The notes: generated by a model from the letters alone, not told the origin. 64,000 bases of DNA from Candidatus Gastranaerophilales bacterium (GCA_944324405.1 CALUWF010000001.1:310001-374000); one strand, 5' to 3'. Shown: positions 9,181-20,319, counted from the first letter of the stretch. Numbers and translations are program-made.

Positions 9181-11274
9181 ACTGTTTAAACGCCTTAGCG
9201 CCGCTTCTTCAATCTTTTGAGCCTTAAGGAGTGCGTTATTTATCTCCGGATCAAGTGCTCCGTCTGCACTTTGATTTTTAATGGTGCACTCGGATGAAGG
9301 GATATAAGTCCTGACAGGCTCGAGCCGGTCTTCTTCGGTATTATCTTTCCCCTGTGCCTGCTGCTCTTGTTTTTCATTTTTGCCAAGTCCGAATAAATTA
9401 GCTTGACTTTTTGAATTATCAAGTGCATTTAAAGACTGCGGCTGCGTTATGGGATTTGTAATATTTTGTACCGCACCTGCGGGAGCTTGTGTTTGGCCTT
9501 GTTTAATTATGTATTTTGAATTTAAAATATCATCGGAGGGCTGTGCTGTCACCTGCGAAGGCTTAATTTCATTATTTAAAAGCTTTTTAAATAACTCAGG
9601 GTCGGATAAAACCTGCTCCAAAAACTTCGGATCATTTTCCATTCTTTGCATAAGTTCAGGATTTGAAGCAAGCTTTTGCATAAGTTCTTCCTGGGTCATA
9701 TTAAGCGGATTATTAGCATCCTGCGGGGTTTTATTTTCTTCTTTTTTGTCTTCATCAAGGATTGATTTTGAAGGTCTGCCAAAAATCAAATGCGATATTT
9801 TGGTAACTGCTTTTGAAATAAGCGGCCCGACAAGCATTGTGCCGACTGCAAACCTTAAAATAGTACCTATATAAGGGCCCTTAATCTTATTTGCAAGGTT
9901 GCTCAATTTTGAAAAAACGGCAGTACCGAAAGAATTATCCGCAGCGTTTACAAAGGGTTTGATTGTTTCTTCATCCAATCCTGTTGAGAAAACCTTGCCG
10001 ATAAATTTAAGCGGCTTATGATACCATTTTGAATCGCCTTTCAAAAAGTTTTTAATTGCATTTTTTTCATTTAAATAGTCAATATGGGACAGTGCGCCTC
10101 CTGCAACTTTTTCATTAAGCGCTTTTATCATTTCACGATATTTTGCAACATTTTTTGTCTGTTGGGCTGCATTTTTTGCTCCGCCGATACCGATGTATTT
10201 TAAACCGCCCACAATGTGAGAAGATTTAACCTGCAAAGGAAGGGCAAGGAAAAATCCAAAGTCATTTGCGATGTTTTCCGTAAATGTGGATAATTTTTCG
10301 CCCTTGGGAGCGTCCATGGCCTTTTTAATTGCCTGTGCAAAAATTGACGCCTGAATTACAATCAAAAGTTTTCCGCCCGCACCGCCGTTTGTAAGACCTT
10401 CAAAAGTTTTCAAAGCCTGACGCGGAAGGCTTTTGCCAAGCGTTGTAACCTGATTACCAAGCCCCGCACTGTTTGATAAAACAGAGTTTAATTTATTCGC
10501 CATTTCTTTAAAAGAGCCTTTTCTTTTTAAGAAAGGAATGTTGGGGATTTTAAAATTAAAGTTTATTTTTGTAAAAGGAATGTGAATATTGGAATTTACA
10601 AGGTTATCCACCGAAACTTTCACATTACTTTGACTTAATTTTTTAACAAGCTGCTCAATCTGCCCTTTGTTTTGCTCGCAGTTTTTAAACAGGTCATCAA
10701 TGTAATCAAGTGCTTCTTTGGGCGTTTTTAAATCCGGCTTTAAATCTTTTACAAGGTTTAAAATGTCATCACCGTGGCCGTTTTTTAAATGATAGCCAAG
10801 CATTGATGACACATCAGACATTACATAGCCCGTTATTCCCCTTGCCTGGGTTATTGCAAGAGAATTTTGCGGACGTGTCGGAGTTTTTAAACTCCTTAAA
10901 ACTGCCGATTTGTCAAATAAACCGTTTATAAAATTGCGGACTTTGCCGCCGTTTGCGTTTTTTGTATGTTTAAGCGCAAAACTTTCCGCCTTTGCGCCAA
11001 TTTTACCCAACCAGCTATCGTCCCAATTGGTATCGAGTTTATTGTTTAAAAACTGGCAAAACTGCGCTATTGCAATCCAAAGTACACCCGTTAAACCGAT
11101 TGTAAACGGGTCGGTATCCGCATTTTGAGCGGCTTTTATTGCGGTATTATCGCTCACCGTTTCCCTTACGTCAAAATTTTGCACATTTTGAGGCAGTTTG
11201 TCGTTAATGCTCTGCGGAACAACGTCTTTCACCGCGCCATAGCTAAATTGGTTTTGATAGTTATTCGATATCAT
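9175..11274 (-). CDS. Large protein of unknown function, 699 residues
   Basis: I do not recognise this protein. The N-terminal 55 residues are polar. A hydrophobic stretch (IGLTGVLWIAIAQFCQFL) lies near residue 60, and further apolar segments occur near 310-320 and 470-490 (GTILRFAVGTMLVGPLISKAV). The C-terminal 200 residues are Gln/Asn/Pro-rich and include a helical run, LASNPELMQRMENDPKFL, that resembles short STI1/Hsp-organising repeats (NPxLxxxxxxP). There is no cleavable signal peptide. It is flanked by convergent genes on one side and divergent etfB on the other. It may be lineage-specific. Confidence 0.55.
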   Translation of the reverse strand: MISNNYQNQFSYGAVKDVVPQSINDKLPQNVQNFDVRETVSDNTAIKAAQNADTDPFTIGLTGVLWIAIAQFCQFLNNKLDTNWDDSWLGKIGAKAESFALKHTKNANGGKVRNFINGLFDKSAVLRSLKTPTRPQNSLAITQARGITGYVMSDVSSMLGYHLKNGHGDDILNLVKDLKPDLKTPKEALDYIDDLFKNCEQNKGQIEQLVKKLSQSNVKVSVDNLVNSNIHIPFTKINFNFKIPNIPFLKRKGSFKEMANKLNSVLSNSAGLGNQVTTLGKSLPRQALKTFEGLTNGGAGGKLLIVIQASIFAQAIKKAMDAPKGEKLSTFTENIANDFGFFLALPLQVKSSHIVGGLKYIGIGGAKNAAQQTKNVAKYREMIKALNEKVAGGALSHIDYLNEKNAIKNFLKGDSKWYHKPLKFIGKVFSTGLDEETIKPFVNAADNSFGTAVFSKLSNLANKIKGPYIGTILRFAVGTMLVGPLISKAVTKISHLIFGRPSKSILDEDKKEENKTPQDANNPLNMTQEELMQKLASNPELMQRMENDPKFLEQVLSDPELFKKLLNNEIKPSQVTAQPSDDILNSKYIIKQGQTQAPAGAVQNITNPITQPQSLNALDNSKSQANLFGLGKNEKQEQQAQGKDNTEEDRLEPVRTYIPSSECTIKNQSADGALDPEINNALLKAQKIEEAALRRLNSL

Positions 11275-11425
11275 TTTTAACCTTGTGAATATTCCTATAT
11301 ATAAAATAAAAACAAATTGTTTTCAAAATTTGCCGATTTTATTAAATTTGTCTTAATATTTTCAGCTAATGTTCAATAAAATGATATATGGTATAATTTG
11401 ATTAAAGTTAAACGGAGTGAGCATT

Positions 11426-12208
11426 TTGCATATAGTTATCTGCATAAAACAGGTTCCCGACACAAATAATGTAAAATGGAGCAAGGAAAATAACCTCTTA
11501 AGAGAAGGCATGATTTCTATTTTAAATCCTTGCGATGAAGAGGTAATTCAACAAGCGCTTGAAATAAAGAAAAAATTTAAAAATGCCACGGTAACGGCAA
11601 TTTCCATGGGGCCAAAACAGGCAAAAAGTGTTCTTGAATATGCGCTTGCACGCGGCTGCGACAGGGCGGTTCTTTTATGCGATAAAGCTTTTGCCGCTTC
11701 GGATACCCTTGCTACAGCGCGGGTTTTATCAACTGCCATTAAAAAAATTGCACCTGATTATAACCTTATAATCTGCGGGCAATATGCGCTTGACGGAGAT
11801 ACGGCACAAAGCGCGCCTTCAATTGCCGGCTTTTTGGATATTGCGGTAATCTCAAATGTAGAAGAGATAATAAATTCCGACATCAGCCTTTCGATTTTAA
11901 AACAGAATACAAAGGAAGGAATTAATATCATAGAAGCCAAAAATCCTTGCGTGGTGTGCATTTTAAAAGGCAAAAATCCCTTAAAGCCGCTTTGCGTAGG
12001 GGATTATGTCAGAGCGCAAGACATAGGAGTACAAATTCTTGAAGCAAAAGATTTGGATATTGACCCAAAAGAAACGGGGATTTTAGGCTCTCCCACTTTT
12101 GTTACAAGAGCTTTCCGCCTTGAACACGACAGAACGGCAAAAACGCCGGTGGGCGACGTTTGCGAGTTTTTATATTCAATTTTAAAAAGAGAGGACAAAA
12201 ATGTCTGA
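11426..12208 (+). CDS. etfB: Electron transfer flavoprotein, beta subunit
   Basis: 260 residues from a TTG start at 11426. That start places GGAG (11414-11417) 8 nt upstream and gives the canonical HIVICIKQVPDT opening; the in-frame GTG at 11417 would overlap the binding site and is rejected. The AMP-binding region is recognisable (LALxARG-type helix, ICGQYALDGDTAQ). EtfB with EtfA carries electrons between flavin dehydrogenases and acceptors. The 8-nt overlap with etfA shows coupling. No acyl-CoA dehydrogenase or FixC-type partner lies beside it. Confidence 0.92.
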   Translation: MHIVICIKQVPDTNNVKWSKENNLLREGMISILNPCDEEVIQQALEIKKKFKNATVTAISMGPKQAKSVLEYALARGCDRAVLLCDKAFAASDTLATARVLSTAIKKIAPDYNLIICGQYALDGDTAQSAPSIAGFLDIAVISNVEEIINSDISLSILKQNTKEGINIIEAKNPCVVCILKGKNPLKPLCVGDYVRAQDIGVQILEAKDLDIDPKETGILGSPTFVTRAFRLEHDRTAKTPVGDVCEFLYSILKREDKNV

Positions 12209-13211
12209 AGGAAAGATTTTTGTTATATCGGAATATAAAAAAAACCAAAATGTCTTTAAGGACGTGTCATTTGAGCTTCTTGGGGCGGCTCAGGATTTAA
12301 GAGATGAAGCGAAAAAAAATTTTAATCTCGATTATAAAGTTTGCGCAGTTGTCTTAGACAGCGGGATTGATGCGGATTTTTGCCAATTGTCAAAATACGG
12401 TGCACAGGAAATAATTTATTTAAAAAATAAAAGATTTAAAAACTATGACTGTGTCAATTACTCTTGCGCGCTTGTTGAATTAATAAAACTTAAAAGCCCT
12501 GATATTGTACTTTTTGGCGCCACTGATATTTTCAGAGAACTGGCACCCCTTGTTACTTCAAAACTTCAAACAGGTCTTACCGCAGACTGCACGGCACTTT
12601 CGCTTACAAAATACAAAGGTGAAATAAAACTTGCGGCAACCCGTCCGACATTTGGCGGAGTGCTTATGGCGACAATTTTATCTAAAAAAAATCCCCAGTG
12701 TGCAACGGTAAGAGAGGGCGTTTTTAAGAAAAAAGAATACGATTATCCGCCCGTAACCGATGAAATATCGCTTGATGAGAATGTATTTAAAACATCGGGC
12801 ATAAAATTTTTACAATTCAGCGACAAAGAACAGTGTCAAAACGCGCTTGAAGGCGCAAAAATTATCCTTTGCGGAGGCAGGGGGCTTAAAACAAAAGAAA
12901 ATTTTGAAAAATTACAAAAACTTGCACAACTAAGCGGCTGTGCAATAGCAGCTTCCAGAGGGGCTGTGGACAAAGGGTTTGCGCCGCAGGAAATCCAGGT
13001 CGGACAGACAGGCAAAACCGTAGCGCCTGAAATTTATATGGCTTTTGGGGTATCCGGTGCAATTCATCATATTTCAGGGATGAGTGCCTCAAAAACAGTC
13101 ATTGCAATTAACAATGACCCGAATGCGCCGATTTTTGAAAATTGCGACTATAAAATAGTGTGCGACGCAAACGAGCTTATAGACAAGCTTTTGGTACATT
13201 TTGAGGATTAA
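12201..13211 (+). CDS. etfA: Electron transfer flavoprotein, alpha subunit
   Basis: 336 residues. The C-terminal FAD-binding domain shows the family signature: [52 protein letters not shown], then [20 protein letters not shown]. It forms a heterodimer with EtfB, encoded immediately upstream with overlap. Whether this is a bifurcating ETF cannot be settled here. Confidence 0.94.
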   Translation: MSEGKIFVISEYKKNQNVFKDVSFELLGAAQDLRDEAKKNFNLDYKVCAVVLDSGIDADFCQLSKYGAQEIIYLKNKRFKNYDCVNYSCALVELIKLKSPDIVLFGATDIFRELAPLVTSKLQTGLTADCTALSLTKYKGEIKLAATRPTFGGVLMATILSKKNPQCATVREGVFKKKEYDYPPVTDEISLDENVFKTSGIKFLQFSDKEQCQNALEGAKIILCGGRGLKTKENFEKLQKLAQLSGCAIAASRGAVDKGFAPQEIQVGQTGKTVAPEIYMAFGVSGAIHHISGMSASKTVIAINNDPNAPIFENCDYKIVCDANELIDKLLVHFED

Positions 13212-14299
13212 CTTCCGAGTTGTCCCAATTTTCTGTAAAGTTCTAAAGCTTCATCGGAGAGATTTTTAGGCAGAGTTATTTTTATTCTGACATTTAAATT
13301 GCCTAAAGAACCGTCTTTTTTGGGCAAGCCTAAACCCTTAAGCCTTAAGACTTTTCCGCTGTCCGTACACTTGGGAATTGTAATATTTATTTTGCCGTCC
13401 ACGGTCGCAATTTCTTTTTTTGTACCCAACGCCGCTTCGGAAGGTAAAATTTCAACTTCTTTTTCTAAATCATCGCCCAAAACCTTATAATTCGGGTCTT
13501 TTATTCTGACCGTAAGGTACAAATCACCCTTTTGTCCGTATTCATCAGATTTACCTTCATTTTTAAGACGTATTTTTTGCCCTTCTTTTACATATTTTGG
13601 AATTTTGACGGAAAGATTTTTTGTTATTTTTTCAAGTCCGGTGCCCGAACAGTGTGCGCAAAACGCGCCTTTTGAATTTCCGCCGCAATATCTGCAAGGC
13701 TCGTAATCCACAATTGTCACCGTTTTTTGCGGAGTTTTAATTAAATCGCTTACATTTAGAACGATGTCTTTTGTAATATCAAGATTTTTTGTGGGTTGTT
13801 TAGCTCTTGCGCCGCTTCTTTGGGCGTTTGAATAGTATTGAGAAAAGTCGTTTGCGCCGCCGAAGCCGGAATTATTAAAGCCCGAACCGCCGAAATTATA
13901 CTCTTTAAATCCGCCGTTTTTAGCGCCGCCTGTGCCCATATTGCCCATAAGGTCGCCGAAAATGGCACTGAAAAAGTCCGAAAAACCGCCGCTTGAACCG
14001 CCAAAATGTATGTTGCCGTTTGAGAAATTTGAAAAATCAAAACCTTCAAACCCCGGCGGCGGAGTAAAGTCAGCCCCTTGCTGCCAGTTTGAACCCAATT
14101 GATCATATCTTGCACGTTTTTGAGGGTCGCTTAAAACTTCATAAGCTTCGTTTATATCTTTAAATTTTTCGGCAGCCCCCGGCTCTTTATTGACATCAGG
14201 GTGATATTTTCGCGCTAATTTCCTATAGGCGGATTTAATATTCGCCTGCGTTTCGTCGCGTTTTACCCCTAAAATTTCATAATAGTCTTTGTATTTCAT
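13208..14299 (-). CDS. DnaJ/CbpA-type co-chaperone
   Basis: 363 residues. An N-terminal J domain (YYEILGV...KYHPDVN, HPD near residue 34) stimulates Hsp70. A long Gly/Phe-rich region (about 75-160) follows, then a reduced cysteine motif (CRYCGG...CAHCSGTG: two CxxC pairs, not the four CxxCxGxG repeats of canonical DnaJ) and the C-terminal substrate domain ([25 protein letters not shown]). Intermediate between DnaJ and CbpA. No dnaK or grpE is adjacent. The end overlaps convergent etfA by 4 nt. Confidence 0.88.
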   Translation of the reverse strand: MKYKDYYEILGVKRDETQANIKSAYRKLARKYHPDVNKEPGAAEKFKDINEAYEVLSDPQKRARYDQLGSNWQQGADFTPPPGFEGFDFSNFSNGNIHFGGSSGGFSDFFSAIFGDLMGNMGTGGAKNGGFKEYNFGGSGFNNSGFGGANDFSQYYSNAQRSGARAKQPTKNLDITKDIVLNVSDLIKTPQKTVTIVDYEPCRYCGGNSKGAFCAHCSGTGLEKITKNLSVKIPKYVKEGQKIRLKNEGKSDEYGQKGDLYLTVRIKDPNYKVLGDDLEKEVEILPSEAALGTKKEIATVDGKINITIPKCTDSGKVLRLKGLGLPKKDGSLGNLNVRIKITLPKNLSDEALELYRKLGQLGS

Positions 14300-14350
14300 A
14301 CTAATATATTAATATCAAATTTGAAAAATCATTTTAAAATTAATTTTTAT

Positions 14351-15184
14351 TTAATATTTTTTAACTCTTTTGCCCTCTACCTCATGCACGTTTTCAATTG
14401 CAATAAACGCCTCCGGGTCAATAGAGTTCACTATGTCTTTAAGTTTTGTAAGTTCAAACCTTGGCACGACACAGTAGAGCATTTTCTTTTTCTGGTGGGA
14501 ATATCCGCCCTGTGCGTCAATGTAGGTTACGCTTTTATCAAGCTGAGATATAATATTGCTCCCGATTTCCAAGTTTTTATCCGAAACAACAAAAATGGAC
14601 TTTGCCTCGTTTAAACCCTGCAAAACAGCATCTATCACACGAGATGCGCCGATGTATGTAAGGGCCGAATACATCGCTTTATCCCAGCCGTAAATAAAAC
14701 CCGCACAGGTATATATAAAAACATTTAAAAACATTATAATCCCGCCGACTGACACGGGAAATTTTTTTGTTAAAGTAATGGCTAAAATCTCCGTACCGTC
14801 AAGGCAGCCGTTGTTTTTAAGCACAAGACCCACGCCGGCACCCAAAATCATCCCGCCAAATACTGCCACAAGCAAGCCGTCATGTGTTACTATGCCGATT
14901 TTACCGCCTACAATACCGACAAATATTGAAAAGACGGTAACTGCGTAAAATGTCTGGAAAATAAACATTTTGCCGTATATTTTAAGTGCAAGAAGTACAA
15001 AGGGAATATTTAAAACAAAAAGTAAAATGCCGAGGTTTATTTTTGTTAAATAGCTTACCATCATTGATACTCCGACAATCCCGCCGTCTATCATCTGATT
15101 GGGGACCAAAAAACCTTCAATTGCAAAAGCTGCAAGAAATGCGCCCAAAGTTATGAGCAGCATCTTAATAATAAATTTCTTCAT
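14351..15184 (-). CDS. YitT family membrane protein
   Basis: 277 residues from the ATG at 15184 (MKKFIIKMLLITLGAFLAAFAIEGFL); the longer frame starts inside the divergent gene and is rejected. Five to six hydrophobic segments, VPNQMIDGGIVGVS and KNNGCLDGTEILA are characteristic of YitT/DUF161. The C-terminal soluble part (SVTYIDAQGGYSHQKKKMLYCVV) is the DUF2179 domain. The family's function is unproven; transport is often supposed. It is divergent from the lipoprotein gene, with a shared promoter region of only 24 nt. Confidence 0.85.
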   Translation of the reverse strand: MKKFIIKMLLITLGAFLAAFAIEGFLVPNQMIDGGIVGVSMMVSYLTKINLGILLFVLNIPFVLLALKIYGKMFIFQTFYAVTVFSIFVGIVGGKIGIVTHDGLLVAVFGGMILGAGVGLVLKNNGCLDGTEILAITLTKKFPVSVGGIIMFLNVFIYTCAGFIYGWDKAMYSALTYIGASRVIDAVLQGLNEAKSIFVVSDKNLEIGSNIISQLDKSVTYIDAQGGYSHQKKKMLYCVVPRFELTKLKDIVNSIDPEAFIAIENVHEVEGKRVKKY

Positions 15185-15208
15185 AAATTTTATGATACAA
15201 TAATTTAG

Positions 15209-16003
15209 ATGAAAAATCCAATTTTTATTATTGCTTTTATAATAATCGGCGCCCTTGTTCTTGGGGGCTGCATTTCGCAGGAAAAAAAGCAAAATACGCT
15301 ATCCCATGCCGTTTTGATGAATAAATTTACGGTGGGAGTAAAAAGCGATTCAAAACCCTTTGGTTTTTTAGACAAAGAGGGCAATCCCGCAGGTTTTGAT
15401 ATTGATATAGCTCGTGCCATTGCCGGACAAATTTTAGGCGATGAAAATGCCGTAGAATTTGTTTATGTTACGCCAAGCAGCAGAATTTCAGACCTTAACG
15501 GCAGAAAGGTTGATATGGTAATTGCGGCTATGAGTATAACCGAAAACCGCGCAAATGTTGTGAGGTTTTCGACCCCTTATTTTGTTGCGGGACAAGCAAT
15601 AATGACAAAAAACGGCTCAAAAATACTTGCTCTGAGCGACCTAAACGGTGCTAATGTCGGCTTTGTACTCGGCACAACAGGAGAAAGAACCGTAAGAAAC
15701 CTGGCACCCGGGGCAAATTTAAGGGCGGCAAAAACATATCCCGAAATTTTTGAACTTCTGAAAAATGGCGAAATAGACGCAATTTTAGCGGATGACAGTA
15801 TGCTCTACGGCATTGCCGCAGATAATCCGGGGTATAAAATCCTTCCAAAAAGATATACAAGGGAATATTACGCAATTGCGCTAAGACGCTCAAAAGACAG
15901 CGACGAGCTGGTGCAGGAAATCAATAATGCCCTTAATATTATGCATCAAAAAGGTATTATAAATAAAATTAAAGCAAAATGGATACCGAATTTACATTCT
16001 TAA
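15209..16003 (+). CDS. Amino-acid-type ABC transporter solute-binding lipoprotein
   Basis: 264 residues with a lipoprotein signal and lipobox LGGC (Cys at residue 21). The mature part is a type 3 periplasmic binding fold: FTVGVKSDSKPFGFLDKEGNPAGFDIDIARAIA, MVIAAMSITENRANVVRFSTPYF and ADDSMLYGIA. It should bind a polar amino acid or similar small molecule outside the inner membrane. The permease and ATPase are not adjacent, so they must be encoded elsewhere. Confidence 0.9.
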   Translation: MKNPIFIIAFIIIGALVLGGCISQEKKQNTLSHAVLMNKFTVGVKSDSKPFGFLDKEGNPAGFDIDIARAIAGQILGDENAVEFVYVTPSSRISDLNGRKVDMVIAAMSITENRANVVRFSTPYFVAGQAIMTKNGSKILALSDLNGANVGFVLGTTGERTVRNLAPGANLRAAKTYPEIFELLKNGEIDAILADDSMLYGIAADNPGYKILPKRYTREYYAIALRRSKDSDELVQEINNALNIMHQKGIINKIKAKWIPNLHS

Positions 16004-16059
16004 CATTAATATGATATAATTGACGCACTCGGGTATAAAAATGGATAGGAAGAATTAAA

Positions 16060-18177
16060 ATGACAAACACTGCTATGAAGAGTTGTTTTTGGAAGACTCT
16101 TTTTTGGATTATTTTTGCAATAGCTCTTTATATGTGCTATGTAAAACTTTTCCCCATGGATGTAAAAACAGCATCCATACTTTGGATAGGCACAATTTCA
16201 GGTGCTCTTTCACTTTTGTTTGCCACACTGAAAATTTACACAATCGCCGTTGAAGATGCGGGCGATGATAACATGAGAAAAATAGCGGGGCACATTTTTA
16301 AAGGTGCAATGGCATTTTTAAAAAGAGAATACAAAATTTTATTCTGGTTTGTTCTTCTTGTTTTCGGACTGCTATTTCACTTTATCGACCCCGAAACGGC
16401 AATTTGCTTTGTCTGCGGTGCATCATGCTCTGCACTTGCAGGATTTGTCGGCATGTATGTTTCAACAAAAGCAAACTCCAGAACAACACAGGCTGCTAAA
16501 AGCACAATAAATAAAGCTTTTAAAATAGCTTTCTCGGGCGGCGCCGTTATGGGTTTAACCGTTGTAGGACTCGGCCTTTTCGGGCTGAGCGTTTTGTATT
16601 TAATATACAAAGACCCCGCAATAATTAACGGTTTTGGCCTTGGCGCAAGCTCAATCGCGCTTTTTGCACGTGTCGGCGGCGGAATTTATACAAAAGCCGC
16701 AGATGTTGGTGCCGATCTTGTGGGTAAAGTAGAAGCCGGAATTCCCGAAGACGATTGCAGAAACCCCGCCGTTATTGCGGATAACGTCGGAGATAACGTA
16801 GGCGACGTTGCAGGCATGGGCGCGGATTTATTTGAATCGTATGTAGGTTCAATTATCGCAGCTATTACTCTTGGGGCGATATGTTTAAGCCTTGAAGGCG
16901 CATTTTTACCTGTTTTAATCTCGGCTGCGGGCATTTTCGCCTCCATCATAGCAATTAATTTCGTAAGAACAAGTGAAAATTCAGACCCCATGGCAGCACT
17001 TCAAAGAGGTACCGTTGTTTCAATGGTAATTCTTATTGCCGCTTCGTATTACATCGTTAAATTCTTTATACCGGACTTTACAGGCGTCTTTTGGGCGATT
17101 TTAACAGGTATTATAACCGGTTCAATCATAGGATTTTTAACCGAATACTACACCTCATACGATCATAAACCCACAAAATCCATAGCGGATGCAACAAAAA
17201 CAGGCCCCGCAACAACAATTATTGCAGGCTTGGGCATTGGTATGAAATCAACATTTTTACCCTTAATTTTAATCTGCGCCGCAATTATCGCTTCTTTTGT
17301 CCTTGCGGGCGGTTTAAATTCATATACTTTGGGTATATATGGCGTATCAATGGCAGCTGTCGGCATGTTGGCCGTTGTTGGTATGATTGTAGCGGTTGAC
17401 GCCTACGGCCCCATTTCGGATAACGCAGGCGGTATCGCACAGATGGCAGGGCTTGAAGGTGCAGTACGCGAAAGAACGGATAAACTGGATTCTGTCGGAA
17501 ATACGACGGCAGCAATCGGCAAAGGCTTTGCAATAGGCTCTGCGGCATTAACCGCGATTGCACTTTTAAGCGCGTTTGCAACAGTTGTCGAACTTGATAA
17601 AGTGGATGTTTTAAATCCTTTTGTAAACGCAGGAATGCTTTTTGGCGCAGCATTACCGTTTTTATTCTGTGCCCTCACCATGGGTGCAGTGGGACGTGCG
17701 GCACAGAAAATGGTTGATGAGGTCAGAAGACAATTTAGAGAACTCAAGGGCATTATGGAAGGCAAATGCGAGCCGCAGTATGCAAAATGCGTTGATATTT
17801 CGGCAAGAAGCGCGATTTATGAAATGTTTATGCCCGGCTTCATTGCAATAGCAGCACCTCTTATAGTAGGTCTTGGGGTTGCTTTCTTTACCGATAAAGC
17901 CTCAGGCGCACAAGCTCTTGCAGGCATGCTTATGGGCTCAATAGCTTCAGGCGTTTGCCTTGCAATTATGATGGCAAATGCGGGCGGCGCTTGGGATAAT
18001 GCAAAAAAATACATTGAAAGCGGCTACTTGGGCGGCAAAGGAACAAGCGAACATGCTGCGGCCGTTGTGGGAGATACTGTCGGTGACCCCTTTAAAGACA
18101 CGTCAGGCCCTTCGCTCAATATTTTAATTAAACTTATGTCAATAGTAGCCCTCGTGTGCGCATCACTGTTTATTTAA
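16060..18177 (+). CDS. hppA: Membrane-bound ion-translocating pyrophosphatase
   Basis: 705 residues with about 16 membrane segments. It couples PPi hydrolysis to H+ or Na+ pumping across the inner membrane. Signature motifs: [43 protein letters not shown], here with Cys at the x position, then [12 protein letters not shown] and [14 protein letters not shown]. The segment [18 protein letters not shown] has Ala at the site where potassium-independent enzymes carry Lys, suggesting the K+-dependent class. Whether H+ or Na+ is pumped cannot be read with confidence. Such pumps save energy in fermenters. Confidence 0.95.
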   Translation: MTNTAMKSCFWKTLFWIIFAIALYMCYVKLFPMDVKTASILWIGTISGALSLLFATLKIYTIAVEDAGDDNMRKIAGHIFKGAMAFLKREYKILFWFVLLVFGLLFHFIDPETAICFVCGASCSALAGFVGMYVSTKANSRTTQAAKSTINKAFKIAFSGGAVMGLTVVGLGLFGLSVLYLIYKDPAIINGFGLGASSIALFARVGGGIYTKAADVGADLVGKVEAGIPEDDCRNPAVIADNVGDNVGDVAGMGADLFESYVGSIIAAITLGAICLSLEGAFLPVLISAAGIFASIIAINFVRTSENSDPMAALQRGTVVSMVILIAASYYIVKFFIPDFTGVFWAILTGIITGSIIGFLTEYYTSYDHKPTKSIADATKTGPATTIIAGLGIGMKSTFLPLILICAAIIASFVLAGGLNSYTLGIYGVSMAAVGMLAVVGMIVAVDAYGPISDNAGGIAQMAGLEGAVRERTDKLDSVGNTTAAIGKGFAIGSAALTAIALLSAFATVVELDKVDVLNPFVNAGMLFGAALPFLFCALTMGAVGRAAQKMVDEVRRQFRELKGIMEGKCEPQYAKCVDISARSAIYEMFMPGFIAIAAPLIVGLGVAFFTDKASGAQALAGMLMGSIASGVCLAIMMANAGGAWDNAKKYIESGYLGGKGTSEHAAAVVGDTVGDPFKDTSGPSLNILIKLMSIVALVCASLFI

Positions 18178-18200
18178 AATTTTTTAAATAAATGCTAAAA

Positions 18201-18239
18201 TCAAACACGCTTCATATTTTAAGAGGCGTGTTTGATATT
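18201..18239 (+). terminator. Hairpin after hppA, possible terminator
   Basis: A 10-bp perfect inverted repeat TCAAACACGC ... GCGTGTTTGA (18201-18236, loop about 15 nt) stands between hppA and the next gene. The T-run after it is short, so termination may be partial and the hairpin may instead shape the yjbQ leader. Confidence 0.45.
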
Positions 18240-18254
18240 AAAAAAGGAAAAAAT

Positions 18255-18671
18255 ATGCCTGTTAGAAACGAAAAATTTTTACTTTCCACAAAAGGTTTTA
18301 ACGATATTATTGATATAACCTCAAAAGTGCGTGATATAGTACGACTTGGCGGAGAAAAAAATGCCATCGTACACATTTACACACCTGGCTCTACCATATC
18401 CGTTACAACTCTTGAATACGAACCCGGCCTTGTAAAAGATTTGCCCGAAGCGTTAGAAAAAATTGCACCGATAAATAAAGATTACGAACATGACAAAAAA
18501 TGGCATGACGGCAACGGATATGCGCATATCAGGGCTTCAATGATAGGCAATTCAATCACCGTGCCGCTTGCGGCCGGAGAGCTTGAGCTTGGAAGCTGGC
18601 AGCAGATTGTTTTAATCGATTTTGACAACAAAGCACGCACAAGAAGCGTAATAGTGCAGATTTTATCCTAA
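18255..18671 (+). CDS. YjbQ/UPF0047 family protein
   Basis: 138 residues from the ATG at 18255, which has AAAGGA 8 nt upstream; the longer frame begins within the hairpin and is rejected. The family pattern is clear: HIYTPGSTISVTTLEYEP, WHDGNGYAHIRASMIGNSITVP and GSWQQIVLIDFD. Most members have H-x-P-H-T metal-site residues; here TPGSTIS partly departs. Some family members show thiamine phosphate synthase activity, but the general role is uncertain. Confidence 0.8.
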   Translation: MPVRNEKFLLSTKGFNDIIDITSKVRDIVRLGGEKNAIVHIYTPGSTISVTTLEYEPGLVKDLPEALEKIAPINKDYEHDKKWHDGNGYAHIRASMIGNSITVPLAAGELELGSWQQIVLIDFDNKARTRSVIVQILS

Positions 18672-18681
18672 GGAAAATAAA

Positions 18682-20319
18682 ATGGAAGATGTGAAAGAAT
18701 TTTACAAAAAGCTTTTAAATTACGATAAAAATAATTTTGCCCTTATAAAAAGTGCCGATGAGTACTATATGTGCCATTATATCGGCTCGCCGCTCAATAT
18801 TCTGACAGGTTTCAGCGGAACAACGGCAGAGGCAATTATAAACGGCCTTGGCGAAATTACTCTTTTTGTTGACCCGAGATATCACGAACAGGCGGATTTT
18901 GAAACAAAGGGTAAAAATATAAAAGTTGTAAAAATGAATTTTGGAGAAAATTTCTCAAATGCAATCTCAAAAGCGCTGAAGGGGAAAAAACTCTTTGTGA
19001 GCGGTTCGATAAATTTTTTATTTTATGAAAAATTAAAAGACAAGGGACTGGAAATTGAGCCATATAAGGACCTTGAGGGCTTTGGCGAAAACAAAAACGT
19101 TAATTTAAAAAACGAAATTTTCTTCCTTGATACCCTAAAAGATACAAAAGATAAACTCAAAACACTTAAAGAAGGAATTAAAAAGCGGCACGGCGCGCGC
19201 TATGAACTTATTACATCACTTGAAGAAATTGCTTATCTGACAAATTTGAGAAGTTTTTCCATGGATAATGCTTCCACCTTTAAATCAAGGCTTTTAATTG
19301 ATTTTGGGGCAAAAGAAGGCGTCTTGGGGCTGCTTTTTTGCGATTATGAAATAAAAAATTTACCCCAAGGGCTCCTACAGCTTAAAATAAAAGATTTTGA
19401 ACAAAAAATAAAGAGCATTAATGAAGAAATAATTTTTAGCAAAGGCTCAATTACGCTTGGCGACTATAATTTAATCAAAAAACCGCTTGAGTGCAGGGAA
19501 AATATTGTTGCAAAAATGGCATCAATAAAAGAAAAAAATGAAATTGAACACCTGAAAAGCGCATTTTCAAGGCTTGATAAGGCTCTTAATTCTTTTAAAG
19601 ACAAGATAAAAGCAGGCCTGAGCGAATATGAACTTAAGGAAATTTTTGAAGAAGAACTTCTAAAATATGGCGCAAAAACAACAAGTTTTAAAACTATACT
19701 TGCTGTTTCCGACAATTCTTCATCAATTCATTATTCAAATTACGATAAAAATAAAATTTTAAAAGAGGGCGATTTAATTCTTTTGGATTGCGGCGGATAC
19801 TATGAAATGGGGCTTGCAACAGATATCACGCGCGTATTTGTCTGTGGAAATCCCCAAAATAACACTCTTGGTAAAAAGCAAAAAGAGGTCTATAGCGCCG
19901 TTTTAAAAGCTTTTTTAAATTGCTATCATTCAAATGCGCATACGGGCGCTGATTTAGATAAAATCGCAAGAAAAATCTTAACGCCATGGGCAAAAGAGGG
20001 ATTTTTATTCCCCCATGCCCTGGGTCATGGGATAGGAATACCCGTACATCAATCACCGCCCGTAATTTCAAGCTACGGTGATAAAAAATTTCCGCTCTAT
20101 AAAAATATGGTTCACTCGATTGAACCCGGGCTGTATTGCGAAAATAAACCCTTCAAATTTGGCATAAGGCTTGAAAATACAGTATTTGCAACAGGAAGAG
20201 GGAAAAGAGAAAGCTTATCTCATTTTGAATTTGAAGAAAAGCTGATAGAAAGAAGCCTCTTGACAAAAAAAGAGCAAAAATGGCTTGATATGTGGCAGAA
20301 AAAAGCAGGCAGGGCGTGA
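18682..20319 (+). CDS. Xaa-Pro aminopeptidase (M24B metallopeptidase)
   Basis: 545 residues: two creatinase-like N-terminal domains, then a pita-bread catalytic domain from about residue 300. Metal ligands are visible in order: LLDCGGYYEMGLATDITR (two Asp), HALGHGIGIPVHQ (His), EPGLYC (Glu) and GIRLENT (Glu). It removes N-terminal residues preceding proline from peptides in the cytoplasm. Its stop overlaps the next gene's start (GTGA). Confidence 0.9.
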   Translation: MEDVKEFYKKLLNYDKNNFALIKSADEYYMCHYIGSPLNILTGFSGTTAEAIINGLGEITLFVDPRYHEQADFETKGKNIKVVKMNFGENFSNAISKALKGKKLFVSGSINFLFYEKLKDKGLEIEPYKDLEGFGENKNVNLKNEIFFLDTLKDTKDKLKTLKEGIKKRHGARYELITSLEEIAYLTNLRSFSMDNASTFKSRLLIDFGAKEGVLGLLFCDYEIKNLPQGLLQLKIKDFEQKIKSINEEIIFSKGSITLGDYNLIKKPLECRENIVAKMASIKEKNEIEHLKSAFSRLDKALNSFKDKIKAGLSEYELKEIFEEELLKYGAKTTSFKTILAVSDNSSSIHYSNYDKNKILKEGDLILLDCGGYYEMGLATDITRVFVCGNPQNNTLGKKQKEVYSAVLKAFLNCYHSNAHTGADLDKIARKILTPWAKEGFLFPHALGHGIGIPVHQSPPVISSYGDKKFPLYKNMVHSIEPGLYCENKPFKFGIRLENTVFATGRGKRESLSHFEFEEKLIERSLLTKKEQKWLDMWQKKAGRA

